A stretch of DNA of 64,000 nucleotides from Cranoglanis bouderius (Eukaryota > Chordata > Actinopteri > Siluriformes > Cranoglanididae). The translations under genes and the position numbers were made by a program. Shown here piece after piece: positions 1 through 14,099 of this stretch. Position 1 is the stretch's first letter. The number at the start of each line of letters is the position of its first letter. The DNA is taken from assembly GCA_023630585.1 (NCBI GenBank), contig CM042548.1, positions 17,942,027 to 18,006,026 on the forward strand, read 5' to 3'. The notes under the pieces are model-generated. The model was given only the letters and a program-made list of their open reading frames with translations. It did not search any database and was not told where the DNA came from.

Positions 1-1554
1 TTACAACTTGTAAACTAGGAATTTTGTGGTTTTGTCTATTGGTTACTCAAATTAGGCCGTTTTTTTTTTTCCCATTAAATCTGAAGGTATGCTCTTTATT
101 GTGCTAGTCAGATTCATTTTGGCGTATAGAAATGCATAATTCTGAGTCTGAAGACGAGAACAGCTCCAAGTAGAATGTTCGGGTTGTCATCTAGTAATTA
201 CTGTAATTCCGACATGGTGTGAATGCAGCATGGATCCAGATTTGAAATGGAAATGGGTGTGGCCTAGACCTCAAGTTTAAAAAAAACAAAACTTTATTGT
301 TAAATGTGATGCCTACATCTACGCCCTTGCAAACACAAGAAAACACTTTAAAAAGTGCCAGTGCTGCTGGAAAAAGATGGGATTTTCATTCACAGATTAT
401 AAAAATGTACTTTCATTTTTTGGGTCTGCTACATTGCTGCTACATGGTTTTAATTTGGAGCTCAAGAAAACATTCTTTTGACCAGGCTACAGAAGCAAAC
501 CACTGACGATAGACACTGATGACTCTCCAGATATGTTATTATTTATTATTCATTCACCAAGTAGATTCACACATTCATACTAGAAGATTCGCTGTTTTTC
601 ACACTCACTATTGCGGAGTCCTCCTGTCAGATTCGAATAGGGGGGAAAAGTGAAGCAAGCGTTCATGGGAAAGCCTGGTTGCACAACAGCCTGCAAGTTG
701 TGTTTTCTGAGAAGACACTGGCCCCTTACAATTGTAGCATGCTCATTAAAAGCTCAACCTGGAGCCACACAAGTACTTCTTGTTCAGAAGAGGGGTTTTT
801 TAATTTAAAGAAAAAAAATTAAGAATCTAAACTCTATAAAAAACAATCTGTGAATTGAGTTCATGTCAGATGATGAAAATACAACTATTGTGTCTTAAAA
901 ATACAATAAATAATCAGTCATTGAGTTTGAGAATGTTCAGAAATTTCTTTCTTCACCAGTGACACTTTGTATACCTTTTGAATAGTACTTTATCAAAATA
1001 TTATTTTAATGGGTGTTTTAAAATACTAAATCAAATCATCCATAATGGTACCAGAACTCTCTTGAACACAAGATATTGCAAAACAAGCAATCTACACTTA
1101 AATTGCAATAAATAAGTGAATCGCTAAATAAACACACATGCATTCCCACATAGATTACCAACATCCCTTCTTTACGTCATATCTCCAAGTTCTGCCCTGA
1201 CCACAGTCCTTCCCTTTTTTGCACATAGAATGAGCGCACATGTGACTCAGGAGGATGTCAGGCCCTGGGGATGGACAGGATCTCATGGGCTTAGTGCAAA
1301 TGCCTCTCATCCCACATTGACCCTGTTGGTATGATCCCTGCTGGACAGCTCAAGGGCCACCTCTCACTCAGTCATCCAAGTGGCACAGATCACTGACCCT
1401 CAGTGAACCTCTTCCAACTGACACACGGCTGGTGCTCATGCTGGAGCAGTGCTGGCACAGGAGACCAGTGAACCTTGTGTGGGGAGCAGTATTAATACCA
1501 GCGCCACTGTCTGTCAGTGAAATTTGTTTCAGCGCGACGTTAAAAAAAACAACT
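1..1554. other. AT-rich intronic DNA, no gene seen
   Basis: I see no coding or RNA gene here. If the exon at 29,838-29,901 is pde10a exon 1, this lies deep in its first intron. It contains short A/T runs only. Confidence 0.5.
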
Positions 1555-1959
1555 ACTGAATGCCATTTGAGGGAAATATTGGCAAAGGGAGGGAAATATG
1601 ACATGACTGATTAATAGTACTGTCCCAGTAAAGTCCATGACTGATTTTATTTTATGGATAAAATTATTAATTTAAAGTGAGCTGTAAGCATAACAGATGC
1701 TCAGTCAGCTTATTCTTCAAACTATGGTCATGTTTTCTTTAATAGAGAGCACATCAAATTAATAAAAAAAAAAATTGAAAAAAATTTTTTTAAAAAAAGA
1801 AGAAAAAAAAAGAAAAATGCAAGTCAAAATAGCAATAGCAAAGTGTGATAAAATCTACGTCCAGCGTACACATTATAATTTCATGACTTCGATTAAGTAT
1901 CACATGGCTTCATTAAGTTGTGCACATGAGTAACTGTTGGAGCACAATATTCAAAATAA

Positions 1960-1999
<40 letters not shown>

Positions 2000-2432
2000 G
2001 GATGTGCAGGATCAGGTGCAATTTTATAAGCCACCAAATAATGAGGGCGGAAGCAATTTTGTTAAATTATGCCAAATTTGCAGTGAGTAATATGATTATA
2101 ACTAGGACTATTCATACAGCAATATACTGCCACTATATTGGACTCTTGTGATTTATTCTATACTGAATTACATTTGACAGCAAAGAAAAAGTCCACATTG
2201 TCTATACTCTGATTTTTTCAGGCTTAAAGGCAAGGGCTTGTGTTTAAAAAAAAAAAAAAAAAAAATAGAAAATCCCGTCTGCCACGTCATGACTCTACTT
2301 AAGAAAAATCTGGCAACTTCAGAGGTGTGAACCACACAAAGTTGATTAGCATAATTTGAATTGAAAGCCAAGAAAATATATTTAAGTGGACGCATAACCC
2401 GTCTCTGAATACAAAATATTTTCGTAAATATT
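1555..2432 (+). repeat. Divergent dispersed repeat, copy A
   Basis: This segment shares several blocks in the same order with 20,725-21,490. They are a 'gagggaaatatt' block, a 'gtaaagtcca' block, an 'aggatgtgc.ggatca.gtgc.attttataag' block, a 'tgcagtga.gtaat' block and a 'tctgaat' block near the end. The copies differ by many substitutions and indels, including a (TA)n tract and a poly-A run in this copy. No ORF is shared. The family is unidentified; it is probably an old non-autonomous transposon. Confidence 0.5.
1963..1994. repeat. (TA)n microsatellite
   Basis: About 16 uninterrupted TA units lie inside the copy A repeat and are missing from copy B, so they probably expanded after the copies diverged. 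Confidence 0.9.
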
Positions 2433-5144
2433 GGCATAACTTCTGGGTGAGGACTCCGATTACAGCCCCAAATGCACTAAATTTCTTACTTCCTTACAGA
2501 ATTTCCTCTGATTCTGTGGTTCCAGTCCAGAAGATAACAGACTCCTTTTTAAAATAATTGTGAATTTATTATCTTTGTGATCCAAACCATTCTCTATTAT
2601 CTCTATTGTCTAATAGTTACTAACCAAAACATTTCCCCCCCACTTTTCCATATTTACATCCCAGATCAATTACAAGTGCAAGTCAACCCAACATTTTATT
2701 GCACACTTCTCTATTGTTTGTATCAGAAAGCATCATATTGATCCCTTTTAATCTTCCAAGTTGGTGATTCATAGTCTAGATATGCACTTTTCATAAAGCT
2801 TAACTGATCAAATCTCCTAAGCTCTCTTTCTCTTCCATATGACTGTCAACACACCAAATTACAGGAATGTATCTTCTAGGATTCTCTCTTCACAAAAATA
2901 TTTGGTCTTGAAGCATTGGCTTGTTTGGCCAAAACCGTCTGCTCTTGCACCAGGGAAGTCTTCTAAGACTTGCATATTCGTCTGCTGCACACACATAGTC
3001 CAGGTCGGGGTGAACGTTATCAGTGTCATTGATAAAACATTGCATAAATGACCTGCATACTGACCTTATCTTACACTTACAGAACAGCTAGTGGTAGAGG
3101 AGATAGATAAGGCAAGCAGTTTATATAATGCTTTTTCTTTTTGAAAAGTTTTTAGCATTTAGTTCTGGGGTCGCCGACAGAACTAAAGTAGGCCAAGACT
3201 CAGTCAGGTCAAGGTCAAGTTTCAAAGAACTGGAAAAAATGATGTAGGAGTTTAGCCAGATTTCTGAATAGTACAGTGGTCACGTTTTCCTTGATTTCTA
3301 TGCAACATACATAGTGTCCCACAAAGCCGATGTGCCATCATTCCTACACATTATTTAGTCTTTTAGTTTCAATAAATGTGATAGAATTCAGAAATAACAT
3401 GGTGTATCTCTTTTAGTGTCTCTTATAGTGAAGAAACGATAAAGTAGACTTACCGTACAAAACTTACAAACGCATTAATAAAAGGCAACTGTTTCTTTCT
3501 TAGCTCTCAAGTGAAAGGTTTTGAGTGTTTGAACGAGAAAGAGAAAAGACCCAGTTTCACGGACAGCCATCCACTACATTTCACATGTGGGGTGATTCAA
3601 CAGGTGTTTATTCCACAATCTCCTCATTCCATCACACTGATACAGGTTAAGACATCATATTTCAGTTAAAAAAGCTTTTCTTATATCCGTATGTTGGGGC
3701 CTAACATTGGTATCTTGTTGTAAACCCTATGCAGTTGTGCTGGCTGTCTGAGATAAACCTGCACCTTACAAAAGAAACCAATCTGGCAACCCTGAACAGT
3801 AGATTTTGAAAAGCATAGAAAAAACTATAAAATGCTGTAATGGTACAAAAATTCTTTTAAAAATAAAAGAAACAATGATATATGTATAACATACGCTGTG
3901 TACAATGTAATACATTTTACTATTATTAATAACATAAAATTATGATTATAATTATTATAATTATTCTTATTATCATCATCATCATCATCATCATCGAATC
4001 TAATCTGGCAACCCTGAACATATTTTTCAAATAACTTTACCCGTTATTTGAAAAACATTGGAAAACAAAACCTCATAATGGTACAGAAATGTTTTTTTTT
4101 TTTTTTTTTTTTTTTTGGGCACATCTAACATTTTGGTCATGTTTCTGATTTATTAAGATACTTCATGATTGCATGATTTACAGGCACTGACATTTCTTTG
4201 GTCAGAGTCAGAGTAATAGAGTACACAAACTAATGATACACTGCACAGATGGCCAAGAAACAAATGAGTCAAACAAATGACTTTATATAATTGTATCCTT
4301 CAGTTCTAATTCAATGCGTCTGTCCCATTACTTACAGAATGCTTTTGAGACGCATCGACTACAGCAGTGAAAACGGTGTCCTGTTAAATTACTCAGTATC
4401 CATCTAGTCATCCAACAAGTGGGCAAACCCATGCCCTCATTATGCCAAACAGAGAATTCATAAAACACACAGGTCCTAATAACTGTGCTGAACTGTACGA
4501 GTATGACCTCTTGTTCCGTCCCAAATTAAGTAGGCCTCATTTCCTTCCTGACTTTTGCAATTGTCCTTATTCCACAACGCTGATCCTTTTTGTCTATTTT
4601 AGATCAGTTCAGCAGAGTCTTACATCCCCCCAGACGTTTGGATTGCGTCACCAAGGGTTTTTATTTTAGTTCTGCTTTGAGTAAAAGAGCAACGGCTCTC
4701 GAGAGGGAGGGCTTGGACGTCAGTGTTTCGCTGTGACACATGGCCTTCCGTGACAATGTCATAACACTGCGTTCGAGACATGAGAATGATTAGCAGTACA
4801 CTCAGCTGTTTAACAGGTCGTGGTCAATCACTCAAACTGTAGAGGTGCAGCAGTATAATATTTACTTAAGATTATTTACAAAATTCTCAGTCAATTTATT
4901 GACGTTTGGTTTAATAGTACAATTCTAAATAACTGCCAATTCTTATAAAGAAGTACTCCATTGTTGTTAAAATGGGGTTGAATGCTACCGGGTCTGCCTT
5001 TCGCTACTGGGGGTTAAAAGTTGCCCACAGGACTTAAATGCAGACACCACTTGAAGACATGCAGTGCATTACTTTATTGGCACAGCAGGAAGAAATGCTC
5101 TTACGTTGTTTTGTTTTATTTACAATACTTGAAAATGACGCGTA
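2433..5144. other. Intronic DNA without a recognisable gene
   Basis: AT-rich DNA. It holds a (TCA)n tract at about 3,972-3,995, a poly-T run at about 4,091-4,116, and two short copies of an 'atctggcaaccctgaaca' phrase near 3,780 and 4,001. That phrase also occurs in weaker form in the dispersed repeat copies, so fragments of that repeat may lie here. Confidence 0.4.
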
Positions 5145-6258
5145 CAGCACTGTGCAGTAGTTTTAGGTGCATGTAATCAGACTCTAAAGAGAAAGATCAA
5201 ATAAGAAATTATTTTTAAAAAGTCTATTATGACCTGTAAGCAAAATCAAATAACTATTTGGTGTGACCAGCCTTTAAAATGGCATAAAGTTTCTGAGGTA
5301 CAATGTAATGCAGGTTTTTTAATGGAAGTTCCAAGGATCTTCCACGGGACTTCTCAAACATTCCAACATTCAATTTTTTGAATAAGAAAATAAATGACAC
5401 TATACTTCAGACGCTCCACTAACAGGCATCTGATTTTTTTTGTACATTTTTTCTGGCCAAAAGCTTCAGGAACTTGAAGGCTGCAATCTCACTAGACTGT
5501 AAAACATTACATCTAATCATGCTGAATAATGAGAAAAATACCTAATATATTATAATCTCATAATGACACATAACACATGTAAGACCAGTAAGCCTATTTT
5601 GAATATTAATTAATTTCAAGCTTAAAACCATCTCAATCTATTGGCAGATAATTTCGTTGTTTTTTTTTTTTTGTTTGTTTGTTTGTTTGTTTTTTAGAAC
5701 TAAATGCTTGAAATAAGCAAAACCCTATACTAATAAAAAAACAATTCAAGCTTGAATGGGTAAAAATATATAAGAATAGGATTAGAAATCTAATTGTTTA
5801 AAAATATTACTTGAATTTTCCTGCATTCAAGATATTTTACTTGCTATGATATCATTTTTGCAGAAGTGTGTTTCCCTTTCAGTTTATATGCACTTCCGCC
5901 GAGTTTCGACAAGACAGCAAACTTATAAAACCATGTGACGGCAAGACACGATCACTGGATCGGGGAAAAAAAAAAAAAAAAAAAATCACCCTGTTTATCC
6001 AGAAGTTTAGTTGAACCAGCTGATTGAAACAAGATTGCATGTTTGCAGAAATGCTTGGTAAAAAAAAAAAAAAAAAAAAAATGGTAGGACGGTTTCAGTT
6101 TCAGCCACATTGTCTCTTCCTGTAAAAACTTTTTCCCAAATTTACTGATGAAAAACAGACTCTCAAACAAGTCACACTCATGTAGACCTAAAATAAACAT
6201 TTAGACAAAACAAACCTGGGATAAAAAATTAGAGGCGCTAAACTTTTGCGCAGTACTG
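5145..6258. mobile_element. Tc1-type MITE, family with CAGTACTGTGCAAAAG ends (copy 1)
   Basis: The left end (cagcactgtgcagtagttt) and the right end (aacttttgcgcagtactg, inverted) form a degenerate terminal inverted repeat. TA flanks the left end; the right flank is CA, a decayed TA. The same termini bound 49,967-50,495. The 1.1-kb interior is AT-rich with two long poly-A runs and a (TTTG)n patch, and has no transposase ORF. It is a non-autonomous Tc1/mariner-like element that used a transposase made elsewhere. Confidence 0.7.
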
Positions 6259-9200
6259 CATGTGTCAAGCTACCGACGACAGTTTGAAACAATTACGCTA
6301 TCACGAGCTAACTGAAAGTTTACACCGATTCCCATTTTCCAAAGAAAGAACTGCAAGCATGAATGCCAGTCCTGAAAGCAAATACACTTCCGCTGATTCC
6401 CCTGCATAATTTATACCAAGCCAATAAAAGTGGTTTCTGCTGCCAATTAGATTTGACCGTGCTGATGGGGAGTATGATAACAGACCTCCTCCATCACAGC
6501 CTTCATAGGAGCCTTGCCTTTTAGAGAGTTTATTTGATGAGGTGAGCTCAGAGACTAAGAGCTCTGTGTGCGGTCAGCTTCACACCGCCTATGTCCAGGA
6601 AGTGTGTAGCTCTAAAGCTTTACAGTAATAAATAAAGCCAGCAGAGGTGGTGGTGGGGTCCGACACAGCGAGCGCAACAGAGGGAGGGGAGGAAAAAGGC
6701 TGCTTTTTGTGAACGGTTCTCTTTCTGGCACCGTGTCAAAGGCACTCTGCCAAGGTAGTACTTTTTCACTTGCCCGCCATGAGATCGAAGCAGGCTCGGG
6801 TGGGTGTGTAAGAGGCTGTGTGCGTCAGCAGGTCCAGCTGGGACTCCCTCGCCAGGAGGTGGGAAGAGCATGTGTTTCTTATCTTATCTACGGGAGGGCT
6901 GCAGAGACGCTGCCCACGCAAATGAAAAAAAGGAAGGAGCAGGAGGGGAAGGGTGGAGGGCAGTTACCTCTGCACCCTAAATGCAGATCTGCTGGGACTT
7001 CGGCGGTGTAGAATTTCTCCCCTGGCAGTTCGTTTACAGGTTTTCTGGCGATAAGGTAAAGAGAAATAGTGTCAGAGGGAGTGATAAGAGACTGTATCTC
7101 GGTAGCGTCACTTTCAAGGCTGCATGGAGTCAGTGAGATCTGAACAAAATTGTAATATTTGAGATTAGTATGTGGAAAAGCATGTTGATATAACAGTATA
7201 GACTGAAGATTGATTAAAATCACTATAGCTGTATTGATTCAATACTAGAAATACATATAGAGGTCAGACATACCACTGTAGTGGTATGGCAAACAAATAT
7301 CTTTCCCCCACTTCAAAAACCCTCACTTAAAAACTTAAGGCTGGTTTTGAACACAAATCTGTAAAATCGGTTTAATTAAACAAAAAAATTTAAATTAAAA
7401 AATTTAAAAAAAATTAAAATCCGTCATTATTCATATACAGGCTTGAGCAAGAAAAAAAGTGTCACCATTAATAACACACATGGACATTTTATTTAAAAAA
7501 TATACATAAATATATTCCTAAAATGTTCATATCACCACAGTCATCTCCACCAGCACCAACGAGTAAACAGTCAAAACTGTAACGTAACACTACTACTGTT
7601 TTGATTACACCTCCGGCAGCCTTACACATGCTCCAACACATACAGTATGTGAACAAATGTGCAAACCAATGTGTGCTCTTGCACTGAAACATGTACACAT
7701 ATAGATTTCCATGGAAAGGTAATTTGCATTATTTCCACTCTCATGGCTGTGCTCATTTGGTGGAAAGTGTACAGGCTATAAAATACAGGTTTATATGGAG
7801 ATAAGGCGTGGATGTGCACGAGACCAAGCTCCTCTCTCTCTGGAGTCCTTGCCGCCAAGGCCATGATCATACACCATTAAATGAGGCCTTGGCATCTCTA
7901 TCTCTATCTCTCTCTCTCTTTATTAAAGTCCAGCTAGCTTATACAGAATGATAAGCCTAACTGTAGTCTCCGGCCACAACATGATGTACTGTGCAGCTCT
8001 ACCTCTGTTTAAGCAGAGGTCCAAAATGTGCTATATGCTTATTACCTGAGGATGCACCGCTTACCAGGATTAAGAGTGTTATTAATATTTTAGTTGATAT
8101 AGGCTGAACCAGTCAGGCTTAAAGTCAGCCATATAATTTTAGCTTTCAAATGAGCTGTTTAATTATGTACACACACATACACGCATCCCATGAGATGCAT
8201 TTATATATACACATAAAAAAAATTAAAATAGGATGAATAAAATTCACTCAAACATCTAGAGAATGCTAAAAGTTCAGTCAACCAGTGAGACTAGGATAAC
8301 ACTGATGAGAACTGCAGTCTTTCGCTGCCTTCACGGAGCCTTGAATATTAGGAACACCAAACAGCTGAATGACATAAAAAGGGGTTTAAACTAAAAACGT
8401 ATCCTGCTGATCAGTAAGTGGATAGGACACATGGTCATGCTGACAGGCTCACACTGCCACGTCCAAGCTATTGCCCTAAGCTTACTTTAGACCATGTTCA
8501 CGTTTACTACAACTGTGTAGCTGTGGCTGAAGAGTTTTTGTCTTTTAATAAACCACAGACAAGTATCATATTGCACACAGCAGATCATATAGCAATCTAC
8601 AGGATGCATATATTACATAGGAGCTCAGTGGTACAGGTTTACACTGTTAACTGGAAAATATGAGTTCATAATCCCAGGACTACTTAAGTTCTATTTAGCC
8701 ACAGCTAAGGTTTTGCTAAAACTATGTAATAAGTAAGGAATAAAACATGACAAGGTATACCGTTATAGTAAAATAATGCACACTGGAGTGGTGCGATAAC
8801 TTTACCACGCCTATCCGGATTAGTTTCCTATACACCAGCATGTCCCAAAGTGTTTTTTTGTTCCTCGTATACCACAGTGATTTGCAAACAATTACAATTG
8901 CATTATTAATTAACAACACATTGTGCTTTTAATCACATTTAAATGTTATGCAACATCTGTGAGACAAGTTAGTTCCAGTTATCACTTACATTATAGCAGC
9001 TATAAAAAGCTCACCAGCCTCTCTCCTTTTTTCCCCCCCTCTCTGTTAATTTAACAAGACAAAAAACAAAAAGCAGCTCATCATGTTACAGAGAAACTAG
9101 AAAGCGCAAAGACATCTGTCCTCAAGACTTTCCTAGGCAGAAGACGTACTGACCGTTACAAAGTGCTGACAATGGAGGCTCCTTTCATAAATGTGAAATA

Positions 9201-9984
9201 AACATCTCTTAACAGAAAAATCATCAACGGCCATACATTTTCTTTGTTAAATAACACATTTCGAATATTCCATTTACTTTTAGCCTTCCCTGTGAATGAG
9301 CTGTTACTATAGAAACGATAACATATAAGAACGAGTGCATTATATAAACGGACCGTATTTGAATTACACCTGGATCTACTATCAGAGCCATGCTGTTGGA
9401 GAAAATTAATAAACACCTTCAGATCAATCACGCTTGCATGTTTGTGCTACTCCTTTCAAAAGACTTAAAATGAGGTTTTGCATCTGTCCAGTTCGTGAAC
9501 TCACATAAGGTATTTATTTAAAAAAAAAAAAAAAAAAAAAAAAAGCAGATACTCAAGGCATCAAAATATTGGTGCATGCTTCTGAATAAGTCTTGTGAAG
9601 CAAGCTTTACTATTATTGCTGACTGATTCGATTTTCATCCTGTAATGATGTCTGCGAAGCACACCTAAACATTAAGCTGCGGATCCACTGCATTTCTGAC
9701 GCAAGACAAAATGTGCATCATGTGAAACATCTTTATTGACTTCCCTGTGGTAAAAGAGAGGCCATTCGTGGAAAGGAAATCACTGCAATGAATAAACGAC
9801 ATCCAGCTGAGACGGGAAGTGTGATTCCTTCTTCAAGGAGTGTTTCCCGCATGACAATACAGCCTTATTTTCTGTTATACTCTGGTCCAATTGGGGATGA
9901 GAATGCCTGTCAGATTTTATTAGTGTTGACCTAGAGTAGCCTTAAAAAAATGACATCCAGAAAGGAGCATGTACAGACAGACAG
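6259..9984. other. Intronic DNA; GC-richer island near 6.54-7.02 kb
   Basis: No recognised gene. The 6,540-7,020 part is more GC-rich than its surroundings and carries overlapping short ORFs on both strands with no family resemblance. A (CTAT)n/(CT)n tract lies near 7,895-7,920. The rest is ordinary AT-rich intron-like sequence. Confidence 0.35.
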
Positions 9985-10034
<50 letters not shown>

Positions 10035-10092
10035 GCGCACACACGCGCGCACACACGCGCGCACACACGCGCGCACACACGCGCGCACACAT
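9985..10092. repeat. (CA)n plus (CGCGCACACA)-type minisatellite, Z-DNA prone
   Basis: A run of about 108 bp in which purine and pyrimidine alternate strictly. It starts as (CA)n and becomes about five tandem copies of a 14-bp unit, acacgcgcgcacac. Long ORFs on both strands here are artefacts of the repeat. Confidence 0.9.
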
Positions 10093-13000
10093 TGAAATAA
10101 GCAGGGGAAAGACTGTCTGGTCTGGTAAACAACCAGTGCAGAAGTCTTAACATCTGGATTTAGACCTACATCGATATGGAAATTCACCCGATGTACATTT
10201 TAATAAAAATAATTTATATGGTGTTTACATGAACCACTGCAGCTTTAAAGGCAGGGCACATTACCACAAGTAATGTTTTATTCTCTCCCAAGAAAACAAA
10301 TGTACTTTTAGTGACCAAATTCCACAATAAATTCGTAAAACGCTAATGATTTCGCCTCTCATTGGCCAACTCAGTGGGGGGTGGGATTGATACTGTGCGA
10401 TGGCAGAAAGCTCAGAAGTATTTGCAGAAGTTAACTGAAATTATGATTGCAATGGAAATCAATACACTGAGGTCATACATGCTTGAGCCTGCGTCAAACC
10501 TAGACCCAAAATACTTTTGTGGCCCAGCAGAAAATACTGCATGGCCTGGATGTGGTCTGCAGACATGTCAGAAACCCCTGCAGTATAACACAAAGAACCT
10601 ACACTGATTAAATCATGTTCTAAAGGAAAAGAATATATAATAAAGTACTGAAAGCTATTAGGCTACAATACATTGGGCTGCACGAAGTCCTTACAATTAA
10701 ATGCGAGCCTTTTTAAATTTTATGATCACAATGTAATTAATACAACAGATAAGCTTTATGTATAATCAGTATGGATCGGTCTTTCAGAAGAAGGTTTAAA
10801 ACAGCTTGATCCTGGCCAAAGTTTAAAATGATATGCGTACACCAGTTGACCGGTGCTTACACAATTATGTTGAATTTTGCCACTTAAATTACATTTGTTT
10901 TCTTGAGAGAGAATAAAACATGACTCATTGTAATTAATGCCGCAATGACGGCACAATTGTGTCTATTTACGCGTTGGTCATGATGCAAGCTGAGCAATGT
11001 GAATACCAGCAACTCACAGACATTTACAGACAAAAACATTTGCTGTTCAAATTCCAATGGCTGACACACAAGTTAAAGCAGGTGAAATATCAGCAGTCAG
11101 AGGTCCTGTTTAACAATCTGAAATATGCTGTTGGATTAACCAAGAAAGACTACATGATTATACGGAAATATCTGAATGCTCAAAATACCGATTCAGTGAA
11201 AACGAAACAGGGCCATAGGGCCAGACATTAAGAGATGAAAACAGCACTTTTGAAGGCCCAGTGTAGTTGGTGATGGAATTCCCCTTTATCCTTACAGAGT
11301 TGCATTTTGGCAGTCTTGGCAATAATAACATTAAGCAATAACACGAATGACGCACCAGCCGATGTTGTAGAGCAGGAACAGGACACACTAGCCTAAATGA
11401 AAGTAAATCCTATAGCATGACTCATTTTTGCTGCACTCCTCCTTCATCATGAAACTGTAAAGCAACTGTGCTATACAAACTTTCTCAACCACTCACAAAT
11501 CTTTGCCCTTGTTCAATAAGTACACAGGCTTACATCAATTATTACTCAATTGCATAATCATAATTATTTGACCTGTTTGTGATTGTTTCAGTTCTCCATG
11601 ACTAGCCATTAGATTCCAATATTATATGTTTCAATATGTGAAAAGAATGTAGTCACTGATCCGCCTGAAGTGCATTATTCATCATTAATCAAAATCACTT
11701 TCATTGTATTTCAATTACTATTCTTGGCCAAAGGGCATCAGACTATAACTATGTTTTCTAGTGTAACAGCAGCCTAATATTTAGAAGAGCTTTAACTTAA
11801 CCAGCATTGTTAAAAATGAGCACAAACTTACGTATATGTGCGAATGTGGCAGTTTTGTTTTTGATTCAGGAAACCAAACATCTCGTCAGCCAACCAAAAC
11901 GGAAAAACAATCCATCAAAATGAGCCACTCATCAATAGAAACCAAGTTTCAAGCAGAAGAGTCGAGAAGAAATATAACCGTATTCGAAAAAGGCCTGTAA
12001 GGACTGAACCTAACTAACTAACTAAACTGTGTTTTATAATCAAAACAGTTGGTTTTGTAATAAAATTACAATTGCTCACTCTTTTGTTGGAACAGTATTA
12101 CTAGTAATGTGAAACTCTTAGTCATATCAAAGATCTTATAAGGAAAGATCATTTAATAAGCATTTGTTAGATTTGCAAAGTTAGATTATCATAATTATCG
12201 ACAATAATGCACATAGCCCGTGTTTTACTAACGGGCTACGGTTGTACACATTTATGAACCATGACGATCTAAACGCTTTGATATTTTACAACACCCTCAA
12301 AGTAAATTGTTACTGTTGTCTCACTTGAGCATGAAAAGTTGTAAAGTAATTGAAGTGCAGGACTGATAGCCAGTGTTGTAGCAGCTGTAGACAGGCGCAA
12401 ATTACAGTGGGGACTGGGGGAAGGAAAGGTTACCCCACTTTTTGCAAAAAAATTTAATCAGACGTTGAGTAGCATAAGCAGTAGCACAAGCAATGGTGGA
12501 CAATAGACAAACAAATTATAACTGCAAACTTTTTTCCACATGATATCATGATATTGTATTTTGAAATGTTTATTAATTTATGTTTCATTTCACCTGACAA
12601 ATCTGAGTGACGGTTCAACATTCATAAACTCTCATCCGGGATTGTCTTTGCTAAGATTTATTAAAAAATAAAATAAAATAAAATAAAAAATACATTTTAT
12701 TTTTTATAAATTCCCGAAGTGACACAAACAATATTATGCAGTGAGTAACACTGCTGTCGATTACGGTTACTGTGTTTGCAGAGTTTCTGCAATGTTCTCC
12801 CTGTGTCTGTGTGGGTTTCCTTCAGGTTCTGGACTTTTCTCCCAAACCCCAAAAGCATGCCAGGAGACATATTATGACACTCAATTTCCCCATAAGTGTT
12901 CCCGAGATAAAGGAAGGAAAGGAAGGAAGGAAGGAAGGAAGGAAGGAAAGAAAGCAAGGAAGGATGGATGATTATTATGTATTATTCTGCAGTGTCCACA

Positions 13001-13101
13001 ACAGCAGTATCTTCACAGTACCATGATAAAAAAAGATGGTAATCTCTGTCCTAAATCATCCAAGACTTTTTTGCATTACAAAGGGTTTTAGGTGGTAAAG
13101 A
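10093..13101. other. Intronic DNA, microsatellites only
   Basis: No gene is supported. An (AAATA)n-like patch lies at about 12,663-12,690 and a (GGAA)n tract at about 12,911-12,960. Short ORFs here resemble no known family. Confidence 0.4.
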
Positions 13102-13609
13102 TGACCAAAGGTATGTGGACACCTGACCAGTTACACTCATATGTGCTTGCTGAACATCCCATTCCAGCTTTAGTCCCCCTATGCTGTTATAATTTCCACT
13201 AGATTTTGGAACGTGGCCGTGGGAATTTCTGCCAATTCAGCCACAAGAGCATTAGCGATGTCATGCAATGAGAGAAAGGTGAGAAAGCCTGGCGCACAGT
13301 CAGCATTCCGATTCAAAACAAAAGTGTTCAGTGGGATAAGGGTCAGAGCTCTGTGCAGGCCACTTGAGTTCTTCCACACCAACCTTGGCAAACCATCTCT
13401 TCATCGCCATCGCTTTGTGCACAGGAGCACTGTCATACTGGAACAGGTTTGGGCTAAGCCACTTAATTCCAGTGAAGGGAAAACTTAATGCTACAGCATA
13501 CAAAGACATTCGAGACTGCATGCTTCCAACTTAGTGGCAACAGTTTATTGAAGGCAGACGTATGGGTGTGATGGTCAGGTGTCCACATACTTTTGGCCAC
13601 AGAGTGTAA
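13102..13609 (-). mobile_element. Tc1/mariner remnant with GTATGTGGACACCTGACC ends
   Basis: The left end reads accaaaggtatgtggacacc and the right end ggtgtccacatacttttgg, inverted, followed by ccacagagtgta. The interior keeps a minus-strand fragment of a Tc1-like transposase core at about 13,312-13,521. It reads LFQYDSAPVHKA, then WPAQSSDPYPTEHF, resembling the second catalytic Asp block and the [11 protein letters not shown] block of Tc1 transposases. The N-terminal DNA-binding part is missing, so this is an internally deleted, dead copy. Confidence 0.75.
13300..13521 (-). pseudogene. Tc1-like transposase C-terminal fragment
   Basis: This minus-strand remnant carries a block like the second catalytic aspartate region (FQYDSAPVHK) and a degraded form of the third (SSDPYPTEHF, where intact relatives have a [15 protein letters not shown] block). 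It is too short to be functional, with no HTH domains and no first Asp block. It lies inside the inverted-repeat-bounded element at 13,102-13,609. Confidence 0.7.
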
Positions 13610-14099
13610 TACAAGCATTGGAGTTTTCAAACTCCGTATGTTCCAAACTCAAACTGTTTAATAAGAAGAAGCACATGCAAATTAATATGGAAATTAAATG
13701 AAATATACTTAAAATAGGCACGCCAGTCTGATACCATTATTCAGGTGATACACACAGCAGCCTTAAGCCTACTTTAAAAATCATTCAACGGTCATGGAAG
13801 AGCTTAATGTATGCCATAATCCATGAAAATGATGATAATCTCTAGGATTTACATGTTAATTGATTACATATATTTATTACAGGGATTAAAGTGAAATCAT
13901 CATGGACCAATTAATCAGGGCATGGTTTAACGTGAGTCTGTACTATGAGGTAGGTGTTTGGGGGAAGAGCTAGAGTTAATGTTAATGTAGAGCTAATGTT
14001 GTCCCACGCATGTTATCACTAGCTTGCTCACCCCCTGAGCAGTGAGCTAAGCATGTGCGTGGTGTAGACATATACTTGGAGATGTTTAAGGGCACTGTC
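13610..14099. other. AT-rich DNA, nothing recognised
   Basis: About 490 bp between a Tc1 remnant and a gypsy-like remnant. No ORF or repeat structure is evident. Confidence 0.4.

Noticed and set aside
10959..11231. 90-codon plus-strand ORF with a Gln/Lys-rich look
   Set aside because: No family, start context or splice signals; a similar-sized frame exists on the opposite strand.
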